A DNA stretch of 64,000 nucleotides, from positions 1-64,000 of the forward strand of contig JAZNOQ010000085.1 in assembly GCA_045589215.1 (NCBI GenBank). Direction: 5' to 3'. This stretch comes from JAZNOQ01 sp045589215 (GTDB lineage: Bacteria > Bacillota > Clostridia > Oscillospirales > CAG-272). A program made the translations under genes and the position numbers. Under the pieces are notes generated by a model, which worked only from the letters and a program-made list of their open reading frames with translations, was not told where the DNA came from and searched no databases. Shown here in pieces: positions 8,264-15,702 of the stretch. How positions within the stretch are numbered: the stretch's first letter is position 1; every line of letters begins with the position of its first letter.

Positions 8264-9298
8264 ATGAAACATTTAGAAAAATGTATTGATGCGCTCATAG
8301 AGAATGAGCTTGTTCAAAACATTATCGTTCGTGTCGGACGCGGTGACGAGATCCTTTGCGACGTCAAAAGAACCACGCAGGATCGCGTCCTCACCGAAGA
8401 GACGCTATTCGATATGGCATCGGTCACGAAGATCGTTGCCACCACCTCTCTTGCCTTGATGGCGATCGATAAGGGATTGCTTTCCGTTTCGGATCCCGTG
8501 AGCAAATTCTTCCCCGTATCCGACGACAAGAAGGAAATGACGGTAAAACACCTGATGACGCACACGATGGGCATCGGTCACAAGTCGCTTCTGAAGCACG
8601 AGGGCGGTTACGAGACCGTTCAGGATTACATATTGAATATTCCTTCGGATGTTCCGTTCGGAACGGAAATTCGTTACAGCTGTCCCGGCTTTATCGTTCT
8701 CGGCAGAATACTTGAGACGATCTACGGAGAACGCCTTGACGTTGCATTCAAAAAGCACGTTGCGGAGCCACTCGGGATGCATTCCTCAGGTTATTTGCCG
8801 GATCGAACGCTCGATATCGTAAATGCAAACGGCAAGGAAGAAATGTGCGGAGTGGTCAATGATTACAACTGTCGACACCTTGGCTGTGTTGCGGGAAACG
8901 CGGGGCTGTTTTCGAATCTCAAGGATATGACGCTCTTTGCAAAAATGCTGATGGCACACGGATCGCCGCTCTTTTCAGAGGAGACCTTTACGCTTGCCGC
9001 AAGAAATTACACCGAGAATATGGCAACCGTAAAAACGTCCGGTCACCGTGGACTTGGCTACGTATACGTGAACGAGAACTTTATGCAGGCAGGCGGGCTT
9101 TTCCCTGATGGAAGCATCGGACATTGCGGCCACACGGGACAGTCGGTATTCGTCGATCCAGAGAGTGGGCTGTATGTGATCATTTTGACCGATGCGACCC
9201 TCAGTATCGCGAAAAAGCTCGGGAAATCAAGCTACGAGCCGGTCATGCAGATGCGGCATGATCTTCACGCCGCAATCAAGGCAGACCTCGGCCTTTAA
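8264..9298 (+). CDS. Serine hydrolase, class C beta-lactamase-related (DD-peptidase/esterase fold)
   Basis: Penicillin-binding-protein-like hydrolase, 344 residues, lacking a signal peptide and therefore more likely an intracellular esterase or amidase than a cell-wall enzyme. Motif 1 is SVTK (Ser53-x-x-Lys56), motif 2 is YSC (138-140, usually YxN) and the third element is the His-x-Gly-like HCGHTG near residue 290. The Cys in the second motif is a mild departure. It has its own promoter and is followed 24 bp later by a sialate-esterase-like gene. Confidence 0.9.
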   Translation: MKHLEKCIDALIENELVQNIIVRVGRGDEILCDVKRTTQDRVLTEETLFDMASVTKIVATTSLALMAIDKGLLSVSDPVSKFFPVSDDKKEMTVKHLMTHTMGIGHKSLLKHEGGYETVQDYILNIPSDVPFGTEIRYSCPGFIVLGRILETIYGERLDVAFKKHVAEPLGMHSSGYLPDRTLDIVNANGKEEMCGVVNDYNCRHLGCVAGNAGLFSNLKDMTLFAKMLMAHGSPLFSEETFTLAARNYTENMATVKTSGHRGLGYVYVNENFMQAGGLFPDGSIGHCGHTGQSVFVDPESGLYVIILTDATLSIAKKLGKSSYEPVMQMRHDLHAAIKADLGL

Positions 9299-9322
9299 GA
9301 CGGATTTAAGGAGGAGAATAAA

Positions 9323-10063
9323 ATGGAAATTCGTGACGGCCTCAAGATAGAGGGTGGTGCTATTCGGTCATTCCTGATGATCGGACAGTCGAATATGGCG
9401 GGCCGCGGAGAATTTGACGAGGTCGAGCCGATCAAAAACAAGAACTGCCTGATGCTCCGTATGGGCAGATGGCAGACGATGAGCGAGCCGATCAATCCCG
9501 ACAGGAGGGTTCTTGGAAAAAAGAATCATAGCGGGATTGGTCTTGCGGCAAGCTTTGCGGATGAGATCGCAAGGGCTACGGGGGAACGGATCGGTCTGAT
9601 CCCCTGTGCCGACGGCGGAACCCAAATAGAACAATGGATGCCGGGCGAAATTCTGTACGATCACGCGCTCTTTATGGCGAAGCTCGCGATGAGAACGTCG
9701 ACACTTGCGGGTATCATCTGGCACCAAGGAGAGAGCGACTGTCATACCGACGCGGAGCTTCTCGCGCATAAAGATCGCTTCGTCACGATGATCACGTCGC
9801 TTAGGCAGGAGCTTGACGCCGAGGAACTTCCCCTCATCATTGGAGAGCTATCGGAGAATCCCGGAGAGAAATGGGGATTTGAGGATCGCCCCGCGCGAAT
9901 GAACGAACAGTACCGTGAGATTGCGAAGGAGCTGCCGAATTGTGCGATGGTTTCTGCTGAGGGACTTTCTCTGAAGGACGACGGCATCCACTTTAATTCA
10001 GCATCTCTCCGCGTGTTCGGAAAGAGATACGCCGAGGCATATTTGCGTCTCGCAGAGAAGTGA
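9323..10063 (+). CDS. Sialate O-acetylesterase (SASA)-like carbohydrate esterase
   Basis: 246-residue SGNH-fold carbohydrate esterase of the SASA/DUF303 family (acetylxylan or sialate O-acetylesterase). Block I is LMIGQSNMAGRG with the nucleophile Ser in GQSN (about residue 20); the characteristic IIWHQGESD follows near residue 130; the Asp-x-x-His pair is in DDGIHFN near residue 220. No signal peptide. The operon with the preceding serine hydrolase suggests removal of acyl groups from imported glycans (inference). The transcript ends at the palindrome at 10071. Confidence 0.9.
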   Translation: MEIRDGLKIEGGAIRSFLMIGQSNMAGRGEFDEVEPIKNKNCLMLRMGRWQTMSEPINPDRRVLGKKNHSGIGLAASFADEIARATGERIGLIPCADGGTQIEQWMPGEILYDHALFMAKLAMRTSTLAGIIWHQGESDCHTDAELLAHKDRFVTMITSLRQELDAEELPLIIGELSENPGEKWGFEDRPARMNEQYREIAKELPNCAMVSAEGLSLKDDGIHFNSASLRVFGKRYAEAYLRLAEK

Positions 10064-10070
10064 ATAAAAC

Positions 10071-10102
10071 GAAGAGACAGAGTCGTACGACTCTGTCTCT
10101 TC
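10071..10102. terminator. Bidirectional terminator-like palindrome
   Basis: A perfect inverted repeat (GAAGAGACAGAGTCGT with its exact complement) between convergent genes ending at 10063 (+) and 10116 (-). It is A-rich to the left and T-rich to the right, so it can serve both transcripts. Confidence 0.75.
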
Positions 10103-10115
10103 TGATTATTAGCCT

Positions 10116-10739
10116 TTACTGCAGCTCGCTCGGCAGATGGCTGACGTCATTGAATGACAGCAGCTTTATTTTTCCGTTTTCGTATTCTGCCACGGTGATC
10201 GATGTGTTTTTCGGAGGCGTGACGTCCTGTACCCGCTCGATCGAAATGCCCGACCAAGCTGCTACAATGCCGCGGATGATGCCGCCGTGTGTGAAGATGA
10301 GGACGGTCTCGCCGTCGTGCTTTTTCGCAAGCTCGGACAGGTAGAGAAATGCGCGGTCATACCCGTCCTTGAAGCTCTCCCCATTTGGGAAACGGAAGGT
10401 GCCGAGGGAGCGTTGTCTCAAAGCAAAGGCGTCGGGCTCCTCGCGCTTGATGTCGGAGATGAGACGGTTTTCCCACGTTCCGCAATCAAGCTCGCGGAGT
10501 GCCTTGCTCGTATGCACGGGCAGACCGAGGCGTTTCGCGGTCGGTGCGGCTGTGTCACGCGTGCGAGAAAGATCGCTCGCGTAGATCGCAGCTGCAGAAA
10601 TGCTTTTTGCGATATGCTCTGCCGTAATAGCCGCTTGCCTTACCCCAAGCTCGTCGAGTGGGGAATCGACCTGCCCCTGACAGCGCCCTGTCGTGTTATA
10701 CGTGGTGCGTCCGTGACGGATGAGGATAAACTTTACCAT
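10116..10739 (-). CDS. Histidine phosphatase family protein (phosphoglycerate-mutase-like)
   Basis: 207 residues from the chosen ATG at 10739, preceded by AAGAAGG at 8 bases; an upstream in-frame ATG at 10829 would add 30 residues that overlap the promoter. RHG motif near the N-terminus (LIRHGRTTYN), substrate-binding ASDLSRTRDTA, acidic catalytic ELDCGTWE and the second His in FTHGGIIRG. Possible roles include cobalamin-pathway alpha-ribazole phosphatase or a general sugar phosphatase; none is supported by context. Divergent from the LUD gene. Confidence 0.9.
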   Translation of the reverse strand: MVKFILIRHGRTTYNTTGRCQGQVDSPLDELGVRQAAITAEHIAKSISAAAIYASDLSRTRDTAAPTAKRLGLPVHTSKALRELDCGTWENRLISDIKREEPDAFALRQRSLGTFRFPNGESFKDGYDRAFLYLSELAKKHDGETVLIFTHGGIIRGIVAAWSGISIERVQDVTPPKNTSITVAEYENGKIKLLSFNDVSHLPSELQ

Positions 10740-10778
10740 ATTTCGCGCCTTCTTTCCAAAAGTCTTTTGTTTATCTGT

Positions 10779-10807
10779 ATCGTACCACAAAATTCGGCTT
10801 TCGGCAA
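10779..10807 (-). promoter_or_regulatory. Promoter of the histidine phosphatase gene
   Basis: On the minus strand TTGCCG (10802-10807) and TACGAT (10779-10784) are 17 bp apart; moderate match. Confidence 0.5.
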
Positions 10808-10858
10808 GAGGAAAAACGTATTTTTTCAAAAATCACTTGTTTTTCTTTTCGAAGAATC

Positions 10859-10887
10859 TTTACAAGGCGGAACTTTTATTGTATAAT
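10859..10887 (+). promoter_or_regulatory. Promoter of the LUD-domain gene
   Basis: TTTACA (10859-10864), 17 bp, TATAAT (10882-10887). Confidence 0.75.
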
Positions 10888-10923
10888 GTTGTATGATTGA
10901 AGAAACAAACAGGGGAGTGTAGT

Positions 10924-11529
10924 ATGAGCTTTTGTAACGTAGAAAAGGAACTTCTGAAAAAAGGATATTCGGTCGTATGCTTTGAAACAAAGGAAGAGGC
11001 GAGGGATTACCTCGTTCGGACGGTAGAGCGCAGGATCGTTGCGTTCGGAGGCTCGGTCACCCTTGAGGAAATGGGGCTTTACGAGGCGCTCGGAAAGCGA
11101 AACAGCGTGATCTGGCATTGGAGAGTGCCGGGGGGGGCTACCGCCGCCGACGTTCGCCGTGAGGCGGCGTCTGCAGATGTGTATATTTCATCCGTGAACG
11201 GGCTTGCCGAGACGGGTGAGATCATCAACATCGACGGAACCTGCAACCGTGTCGCCGCAACGCTTTACGGGCACGAGCGCGTGATCTTCGTTGTTGGAAA
11301 AAACAAGCTTGCGCCCGACTATGAATCGGCACTTTTCCGCGCGCGCAATGTTGCCGCCCCGAAAAACGCACAGCGCCTCGGGGTGAAAACACCGTGTGCC
11401 ATCCGTGCGGATAAGTGTTACAACTGCAAGAGCCCCGCGCGTATCTGCCGCGCGCTCTCAGTGCTTTGGGAGAAGCCGAACGGCGCTGATATCGAGGTCG
11501 TGCTTGTAAATGAGGAGCTCGGATATTAA
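10924..11529 (+). CDS. LUD-domain protein (LutC/YkgG-like, DUF162)
   Basis: 201 residues from ATG at 10924, which follows GGGGAGTG; a TTG start at 10897 is also possible. The LUD domain is clear: FGGSVTLEEMGLYE, the NIDGTCNRVAA segment and VVGKNKLAPD. The C-terminal CYNCKSPARIC cysteines occur in the stand-alone clostridial version. In the lactate-utilisation complex LutABC this fold pairs with Fe-S proteins, but no lutA or lutB lies nearby, so the role here is open. It heads a plus-strand run with the APH-like kinase. Confidence 0.85.
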   Translation: MSFCNVEKELLKKGYSVVCFETKEEARDYLVRTVERRIVAFGGSVTLEEMGLYEALGKRNSVIWHWRVPGGATAADVRREAASADVYISSVNGLAETGEIINIDGTCNRVAATLYGHERVIFVVGKNKLAPDYESALFRARNVAAPKNAQRLGVKTPCAIRADKCYNCKSPARICRALSVLWEKPNGADIEVVLVNEELGY

Positions 11530-11564
11530 GACGTGCTACCGTCTGTGACGAAACGGAGAAAAGG

Positions 11565-12353
11565 ATGAAACGAACGAAGATTCAAATTGATCCGCGTGAT
11601 TATCCGAGCGCGCTTACGGCGATCCTTGACGGTGCGGCGGTCTACGATAGCAGCTGCTCCCCTGAAGCGAGGGTGATCTATATTGAGGCGGGCAGGGGAT
11701 ATTATCTGAAGTCTTCCGCAGAGGGAACGCTCGGGAGAGAAGCCGAAATGACGCGGTACTTCTATAAAAAAGGACTTGCGTCGGAGGTCTTATATTACGG
11801 CTCGGACCGCGGGCGGGATTATCTTCTCACGTCGCGCATCGCAGGGGAGGATTGCTGTGACAGGCGGTATCTTGAAGACCCGAGGCGCCTTGCCGTTCTT
11901 CTCGGAGAGCGCCTTCGTGCGCTTCACGAAACCGAGTATCGTGATTGTCCCGTCAGAGACAGAATGAGAGGCTATCTTGCGACGGCTGCGGAAAACTACG
12001 GAAAAAGGCAATATGATCTCTCCTACCTTGCGGATGGGCTCGCGCATTTCACCGCGGACGAGGCGTACCGATACGTCGAAGAGAACAGGGGCGCGTTCAA
12101 AAACGAGGTGCTTTTGCACGGCGACTATTGTCTGCCAAACGTGATACTCGATGATTGGCGCTTTTCGGGCTTCATCGACCTTGGCGCGGGCGGAGTCGGA
12201 GATCGACACGTCGATCTTTTTTGGGGCGCTTGGACGCTTTGCTTCAACCTCGGAACCGATGCGTACCGCGATAGATTTTTTGATGCATACGGCAGAGAGT
12301 GCGTGGATGAGAATATGATCAAGCTCGTTTCTGCCTGCGAGGTGTTCGGCTGA
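11565..12353 (+). CDS. Aminoglycoside 3'-phosphotransferase-like kinase (APH family)
   Basis: 262 residues, the usual length of APH(3') enzymes. Kinase-like fold with Brenner-type motif HGDYCLPN (His185, catalytic Asp187, Asn192) and the metal-binding Asp205 in GFIDLGAGG, then VDLFWGAW, closely following the APH(3') pattern. The N-lobe has LKSSAEGTLGREAEM where an APH(3') Lys/Glu pair is expected. It may phosphorylate aminoglycosides or an unrelated small molecule; chromosomal APH-like kinases often confer no resistance. Base composition matches the neighbours and there are no mobile elements, so no recent transfer is apparent. Confidence 0.83.
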   Translation: MKRTKIQIDPRDYPSALTAILDGAAVYDSSCSPEARVIYIEAGRGYYLKSSAEGTLGREAEMTRYFYKKGLASEVLYYGSDRGRDYLLTSRIAGEDCCDRRYLEDPRRLAVLLGERLRALHETEYRDCPVRDRMRGYLATAAENYGKRQYDLSYLADGLAHFTADEAYRYVEENRGAFKNEVLLHGDYCLPNVILDDWRFSGFIDLGAGGVGDRHVDLFWGAWTLCFNLGTDAYRDRFFDAYGRECVDENMIKLVSACEVFG

Positions 12354-12392
12354 TCGCAAGCGGATCGAATTCTTAGAATGTGAAGGTGTATT

Positions 12393-12986
12393 ATGAAAAA
12401 AGCGGAAGGCACACCCAAGAAAAAGGTCAAAAGCGGCTCGGCGCTGTTTATGTATATTGTGATCGCCCTGATGCTGACCGTTTCGGCTCTTTCCTTTGTG
12501 CTGTATTATGGAGATTACATTCCGAGTGCCGTTCTTCTCTGGGTGGGAGTTACAGCATTTACGATCGTTTATCACTTCTGGGGGAGAATTCTCCTCGGAA
12601 ACCTGACGAAGCTCTTTCGGATCCACCACGGTCAGAGGTGGTTTCGGGAGCATGGCTTTGAAAAAAGGCTGTATAAGCTCCTCTGTGTGCGAAAGTGGAA
12701 GGAAAAGGTGCTGACCTACGATCCCGAAGCGTATGACGTAAAAAAGCACACGCTCGAAGAGCTTGCGAACACGATGGCGAAGTCTGAGACCGACCACTGG
12801 ATAAACGAGCTTTTGTCACTGTCGACCTTGCTTTTTGCGCTTCTTTGGGGAGAATTGTGGATCTTTGCCCTTACGGCGGCGGTCGCTATGCTGTTTGACG
12901 CGCAGTTCATTGTCGTTCAGCGCTACAACCGCCCGCGCGTGCTTCGCCTTTTGGAACGAAAGCGGCGGCGCGCCGAGGGGTGTTGA
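12393..12986 (+). CDS. CrtO-like (glycosyl-diaponeurosporenoate acyltransferase family) membrane protein
   Basis: 197 residues with about four membrane segments: two near the N-terminus (21-40 and 45-62) and a hydrophobic stretch at 141-170. The middle carries GQRWFREHGFEKRLYK and VRKWKEK, and the C-terminal tail reads IVVQRYNRPRVLRL. This W-F ... R-x-Y-x ... V-x-x-W-K and VQRYNRPR pattern resembles the CrtO acyltransferase family. No carotenoid genes are nearby, so a different acyl acceptor is more likely. Basic at both ends. Close spacing (12 bp) to the following methyltransferase. Confidence 0.6.
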   Translation: MKKAEGTPKKKVKSGSALFMYIVIALMLTVSALSFVLYYGDYIPSAVLLWVGVTAFTIVYHFWGRILLGNLTKLFRIHHGQRWFREHGFEKRLYKLLCVRKWKEKVLTYDPEAYDVKKHTLEELANTMAKSETDHWINELLSLSTLLFALLWGELWIFALTAAVAMLFDAQFIVVQRYNRPRVLRLLERKRRRAEGC

Positions 12987-12998
12987 AAGGAGAAAGCT

Positions 12999-14135
12999 AT
13001 GAGCGAATGCCCACACGCGAAAAAGTGCAGCGGATGTCAACTGCAGAACCTCACGTATGAGGAACAGCTTCATATGAAAGAGGCGAAGCTGATAGCCCTG
13101 CTCGGGCGGTACGGTCACGTTGAGGAGATCCTCGGGATGGATGACCCGCATCATTACCGCAACAAGGTGCAGGCGGCGTTCGGTATGCGCGACGGCAGAA
13201 TGGTGTCGGGGGTGTATCAATCCGCGACGGGACGCATCGTGCCCGTTGACAGGTGCCTCCTTGAAAATGAAAAGGCGGACGAGATCGTCGTCACCGTGAG
13301 AAAGCTCTGTGCGGGCTTTAAGATCAAAGCGTTTGACCCGAAAACGGGCAGAGGCTTTCTTCGCCACGTCCTCGTGCGGACGGGATTTTTCTCGGGAGAG
13401 ATCATGGTTGTGCTTGTGACTGCGCGCGGAGGATTTCCGTCGAAGCGTTCGTTTACGAATGAGCTTCTCCGTCGCCATCCCGAGATCACAACGGTCGTTT
13501 GGAATATCAATGCCTCCGACACCGCTTTGATGCTTGGGATCGAGAGCGAAACGCTGTACGGAGAGGGATATATCACCGATCGTCTGTGCGGGCTTTCCTT
13601 TCGTATCAGTCCGCGATCGTTCTATCAGGTGAATTCGCGGCAGACCGAGGTGCTTTACCGCATCGCGGGAGAGTATGCGGGGCTTACGGGCAAGGAGCGA
13701 GTCCTTGACGCATACTGCGGAACGGGAACGATCGGGCTTACGATGGCGAAGGACGCGCGTGAGCTTATCGGTGTCGAACTAAACCGTGACGCCGTGCGCG
13801 ACGCGCGGGAGAATGCCGTAGGGAACGGCGTGAAGAATGCGCGCTTTTACGCGGGCGACGCGGGAGAATTTATGGAGCGCGCTGCAGAGAAGAACGAAAC
13901 GTTCGACGTTGTTGTGACCGATCCGCCGCGCGCGGGATGCAGTCCGCGGTTTCTCGGAAGTCTCTTAAAGCTTTCACCGAAGCGTGTTGTGTATATTTCC
14001 TGCAACCCTGAGACTCTTGCGCGTGATCTTCATACCTTGACGCGCGGCGGCTACCGTGTGAAGAAAATTCAGCCCGTCGATATGTTTCCGTATACAAGCC
14101 ACGTTGAGACCGTTGTTTGTCTGACGAGAAAATAA
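12999..14135 (+). CDS. TRAM-less RlmD/RlmCD-type RNA m5U methyltransferase
   Basis: 378 residues, paralogous to the enzyme at 3988-5397 but starting directly with the Fe-S cysteine segment (CPHAKKCSGCQLQ) and lacking the TRAM domain. The catalytic half is intact: DAYCGTGTIGLTMA, TDPPRAGC and YISCNPETLARD with the nucleophile Cys and the terminal Glu in HVETVVCL. Start ATG follows GAAAGGAG. In organisms with two such genes, one often modifies 23S U747 and the other U1939, but the division cannot be assigned from sequence. Confidence 0.92.
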   Translation: MSECPHAKKCSGCQLQNLTYEEQLHMKEAKLIALLGRYGHVEEILGMDDPHHYRNKVQAAFGMRDGRMVSGVYQSATGRIVPVDRCLLENEKADEIVVTVRKLCAGFKIKAFDPKTGRGFLRHVLVRTGFFSGEIMVVLVTARGGFPSKRSFTNELLRRHPEITTVVWNINASDTALMLGIESETLYGEGYITDRLCGLSFRISPRSFYQVNSRQTEVLYRIAGEYAGLTGKERVLDAYCGTGTIGLTMAKDARELIGVELNRDAVRDARENAVGNGVKNARFYAGDAGEFMERAAEKNETFDVVVTDPPRAGCSPRFLGSLLKLSPKRVVYISCNPETLARDLHTLTRGGYRVKKIQPVDMFPYTSHVETVVCLTRK

Positions 14136-14147
14136 AGGAGAAAACCG

Positions 14148-14813
14148 ATGAAGCTGATACGGAATGCATGTGCAAAATTTGTGCTTGGGCTTGTTTTGGT
14201 CGGTGGGCTGTTGTTTCTGCCCGCGTGGACGGTTTACTACCCCGGTGCGTGGCTGCTTCTCGCACTACTCTTTCTCCCGATGCTACTGATGGGAATCGTG
14301 CTTTTGGTGAAGGCACCCGCACTGCTCGAAAAACGGTTGAATAACAAGGAAAAGGAAAAAACGCAACAGGGTGTGGTCGCACTGTCGGGCTTGATGTTTC
14401 CCGTCGGATTTATTTTGTCCGCGCTCGATTTTCGATTTGGTTGGTCGAGTGTTCCGCTTTGGCTTGTGATAACCGCTTCCGTGCTGTTTTTGGCAGGATA
14501 CGGAATATATGCCGAGGTGATGCGCGAAAACGCATATCTCTCGCGCACGGTAGAGGTGCAGGAGGGACAGACCGTTATCAGCACGGGGCTTTACTCTGTG
14601 GTTCGTCATCCGATGTATCTTGCAACGCTGCTGATGTTTTTACCGCTTCCCCTGATTCTCGGCTCATTTTGGGGGCTGATCCCCTTTATGCTATATCCCA
14701 TTGTGACCGTTATCCGCATCCTGAACGAGGAAAAGGTCTTGATAGGGGGGCTTTCGGGCTATGCGGAATACAAGGAAAAAGTAAAATACAGGCTGATTCC
14801 GTTTGTCTGGTAA
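14148..14813 (+). CDS. Isoprenylcysteine carboxyl methyltransferase (ICMT)/PEMT-like membrane protein
   Basis: 221 residues, about five membrane helices. The C-terminal core has YSVVRHPMYLATLL, the SAM-binding RHPMY motif of ICMT/phospholipid methyltransferase-type enzymes, and the tail ILNEEKVLIGGLSGYAEYKEKV with the conserved E-E and Y-x-x-Y-x-x-x-V pattern. Bacterial members methylate unknown lipids or isoprenoids. Adjacent to the CrtO-like protein and an RNA methyltransferase; co-transcribed by spacing (12 bp). Confidence 0.85.
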   Translation: MKLIRNACAKFVLGLVLVGGLLFLPAWTVYYPGAWLLLALLFLPMLLMGIVLLVKAPALLEKRLNNKEKEKTQQGVVALSGLMFPVGFILSALDFRFGWSSVPLWLVITASVLFLAGYGIYAEVMRENAYLSRTVEVQEGQTVISTGLYSVVRHPMYLATLLMFLPLPLILGSFWGLIPFMLYPIVTVIRILNEEKVLIGGLSGYAEYKEKVKYRLIPFVW

Positions 14814-14863
14814 CAGCTGTAAATCAAAAATCAATATAGAAATCTTTTCGTTTGGAGGGAATT

Positions 14864-15658
14864 ATGAAATTCAAAATCGATCACGACTACCACATTCATT
14901 CGTTCCTGTCATCCTGCTCCCACGACCCCGAACAAACGCCCGAGCGGATCCTCGCATATGCGAAGGAGCTGGGGCTTTCGAAAATTTGTCTGACCGATCA
15001 CTATTGGGACAGCGCCGTTCCGGGGGCTTCAAAGTGGTATACCCCGCAGAATTTCGATCATATCAAAGAGGCAAAGCCTCTGCCGCAGACCGAGGGCGTT
15101 GCGTTTTTGTTTGGGTGCGAGACCGAAATGGATATGTTTAACACGCTCGGAATTCCCCCCGAGCGATACGACGATTTCGATTTCATTATCATTCCGACGA
15201 CGCATCTGCATATGAGCTTTACGATCGCACCGGAGGACAGGGAAAGCAACAAACGGAGAGCAGAGCTCTGGGTCGAGCGCCTCGACGCACTTCTTGACAA
15301 GGACCTGCCCTTTCATAAGGTCGGAATTGCACACCTCGCGTGCCCGACGCTCAATAAGAAGAGCCGCGAGGATTACCTTGAGGTGCTTTCCTTGATCCCC
15401 GAAGAAAAGATGGTAGCACTTTTCACAAAGGCGGCAAAGCGGGGATGCGGCATTGAGCTCAATATGATCTTCAGCGATGAGGAGGCAGATATTGTCCTTC
15501 GCCCCTTCCGTATTGCAAAGGCGTGCGGATGCAAGTTCTACCTCGGAAGTGACGCGCATCGTACCGAGAGTTTTGATGCGTGCAGGGAGAAATTTGATCG
15601 TATGATTACGATGCTGGAGCTTACCGAGGACGATAAATTCCATATCGGGCGAAAATGA
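14864..15658 (+). CDS. PHP-domain phosphatase (histidinol-phosphatase-like)
   Basis: 264 residues from ATG at 14864, preceded by TTTGGAGGG. PHP metal motifs: DYHIHSF (HxH), LTDHYWD, the Glu in FGCETEMD, HLHMSF and the C-terminal GSDAH. This fits PHP family amidohydrolase-like phosphoesterases; many are annotated as histidinol phosphatase, but no his genes are near. The length matches HisK-like enzymes. It precedes the nitrilase-GDPD fusion by 44 bp. Confidence 0.87.
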   Translation: MKFKIDHDYHIHSFLSSCSHDPEQTPERILAYAKELGLSKICLTDHYWDSAVPGASKWYTPQNFDHIKEAKPLPQTEGVAFLFGCETEMDMFNTLGIPPERYDDFDFIIIPTTHLHMSFTIAPEDRESNKRRAELWVERLDALLDKDLPFHKVGIAHLACPTLNKKSREDYLEVLSLIPEEKMVALFTKAAKRGCGIELNMIFSDEEADIVLRPFRIAKACGCKFYLGSDAHRTESFDACREKFDRMITMLELTEDDKFHIGRK

Positions 15659-15702
15659 TCGCGGATAAACAGAACGTATAAACCATATATAGGAGAAGAA
15701 AC

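Noticed and set aside
10829..10829. Longer N-terminus for the histidine phosphatase
   Set aside because: The extra 30 residues come before the RHG motif and coincide with promoter elements; ATG at 10739 has a proper ribosome site.
12999..14135. Second RNA methyltransferase as a frameshifted copy of the first
   Set aside because: It has a full catalytic domain, its own ribosome site and start codon; absence of TRAM is a domain difference and not a broken gene.
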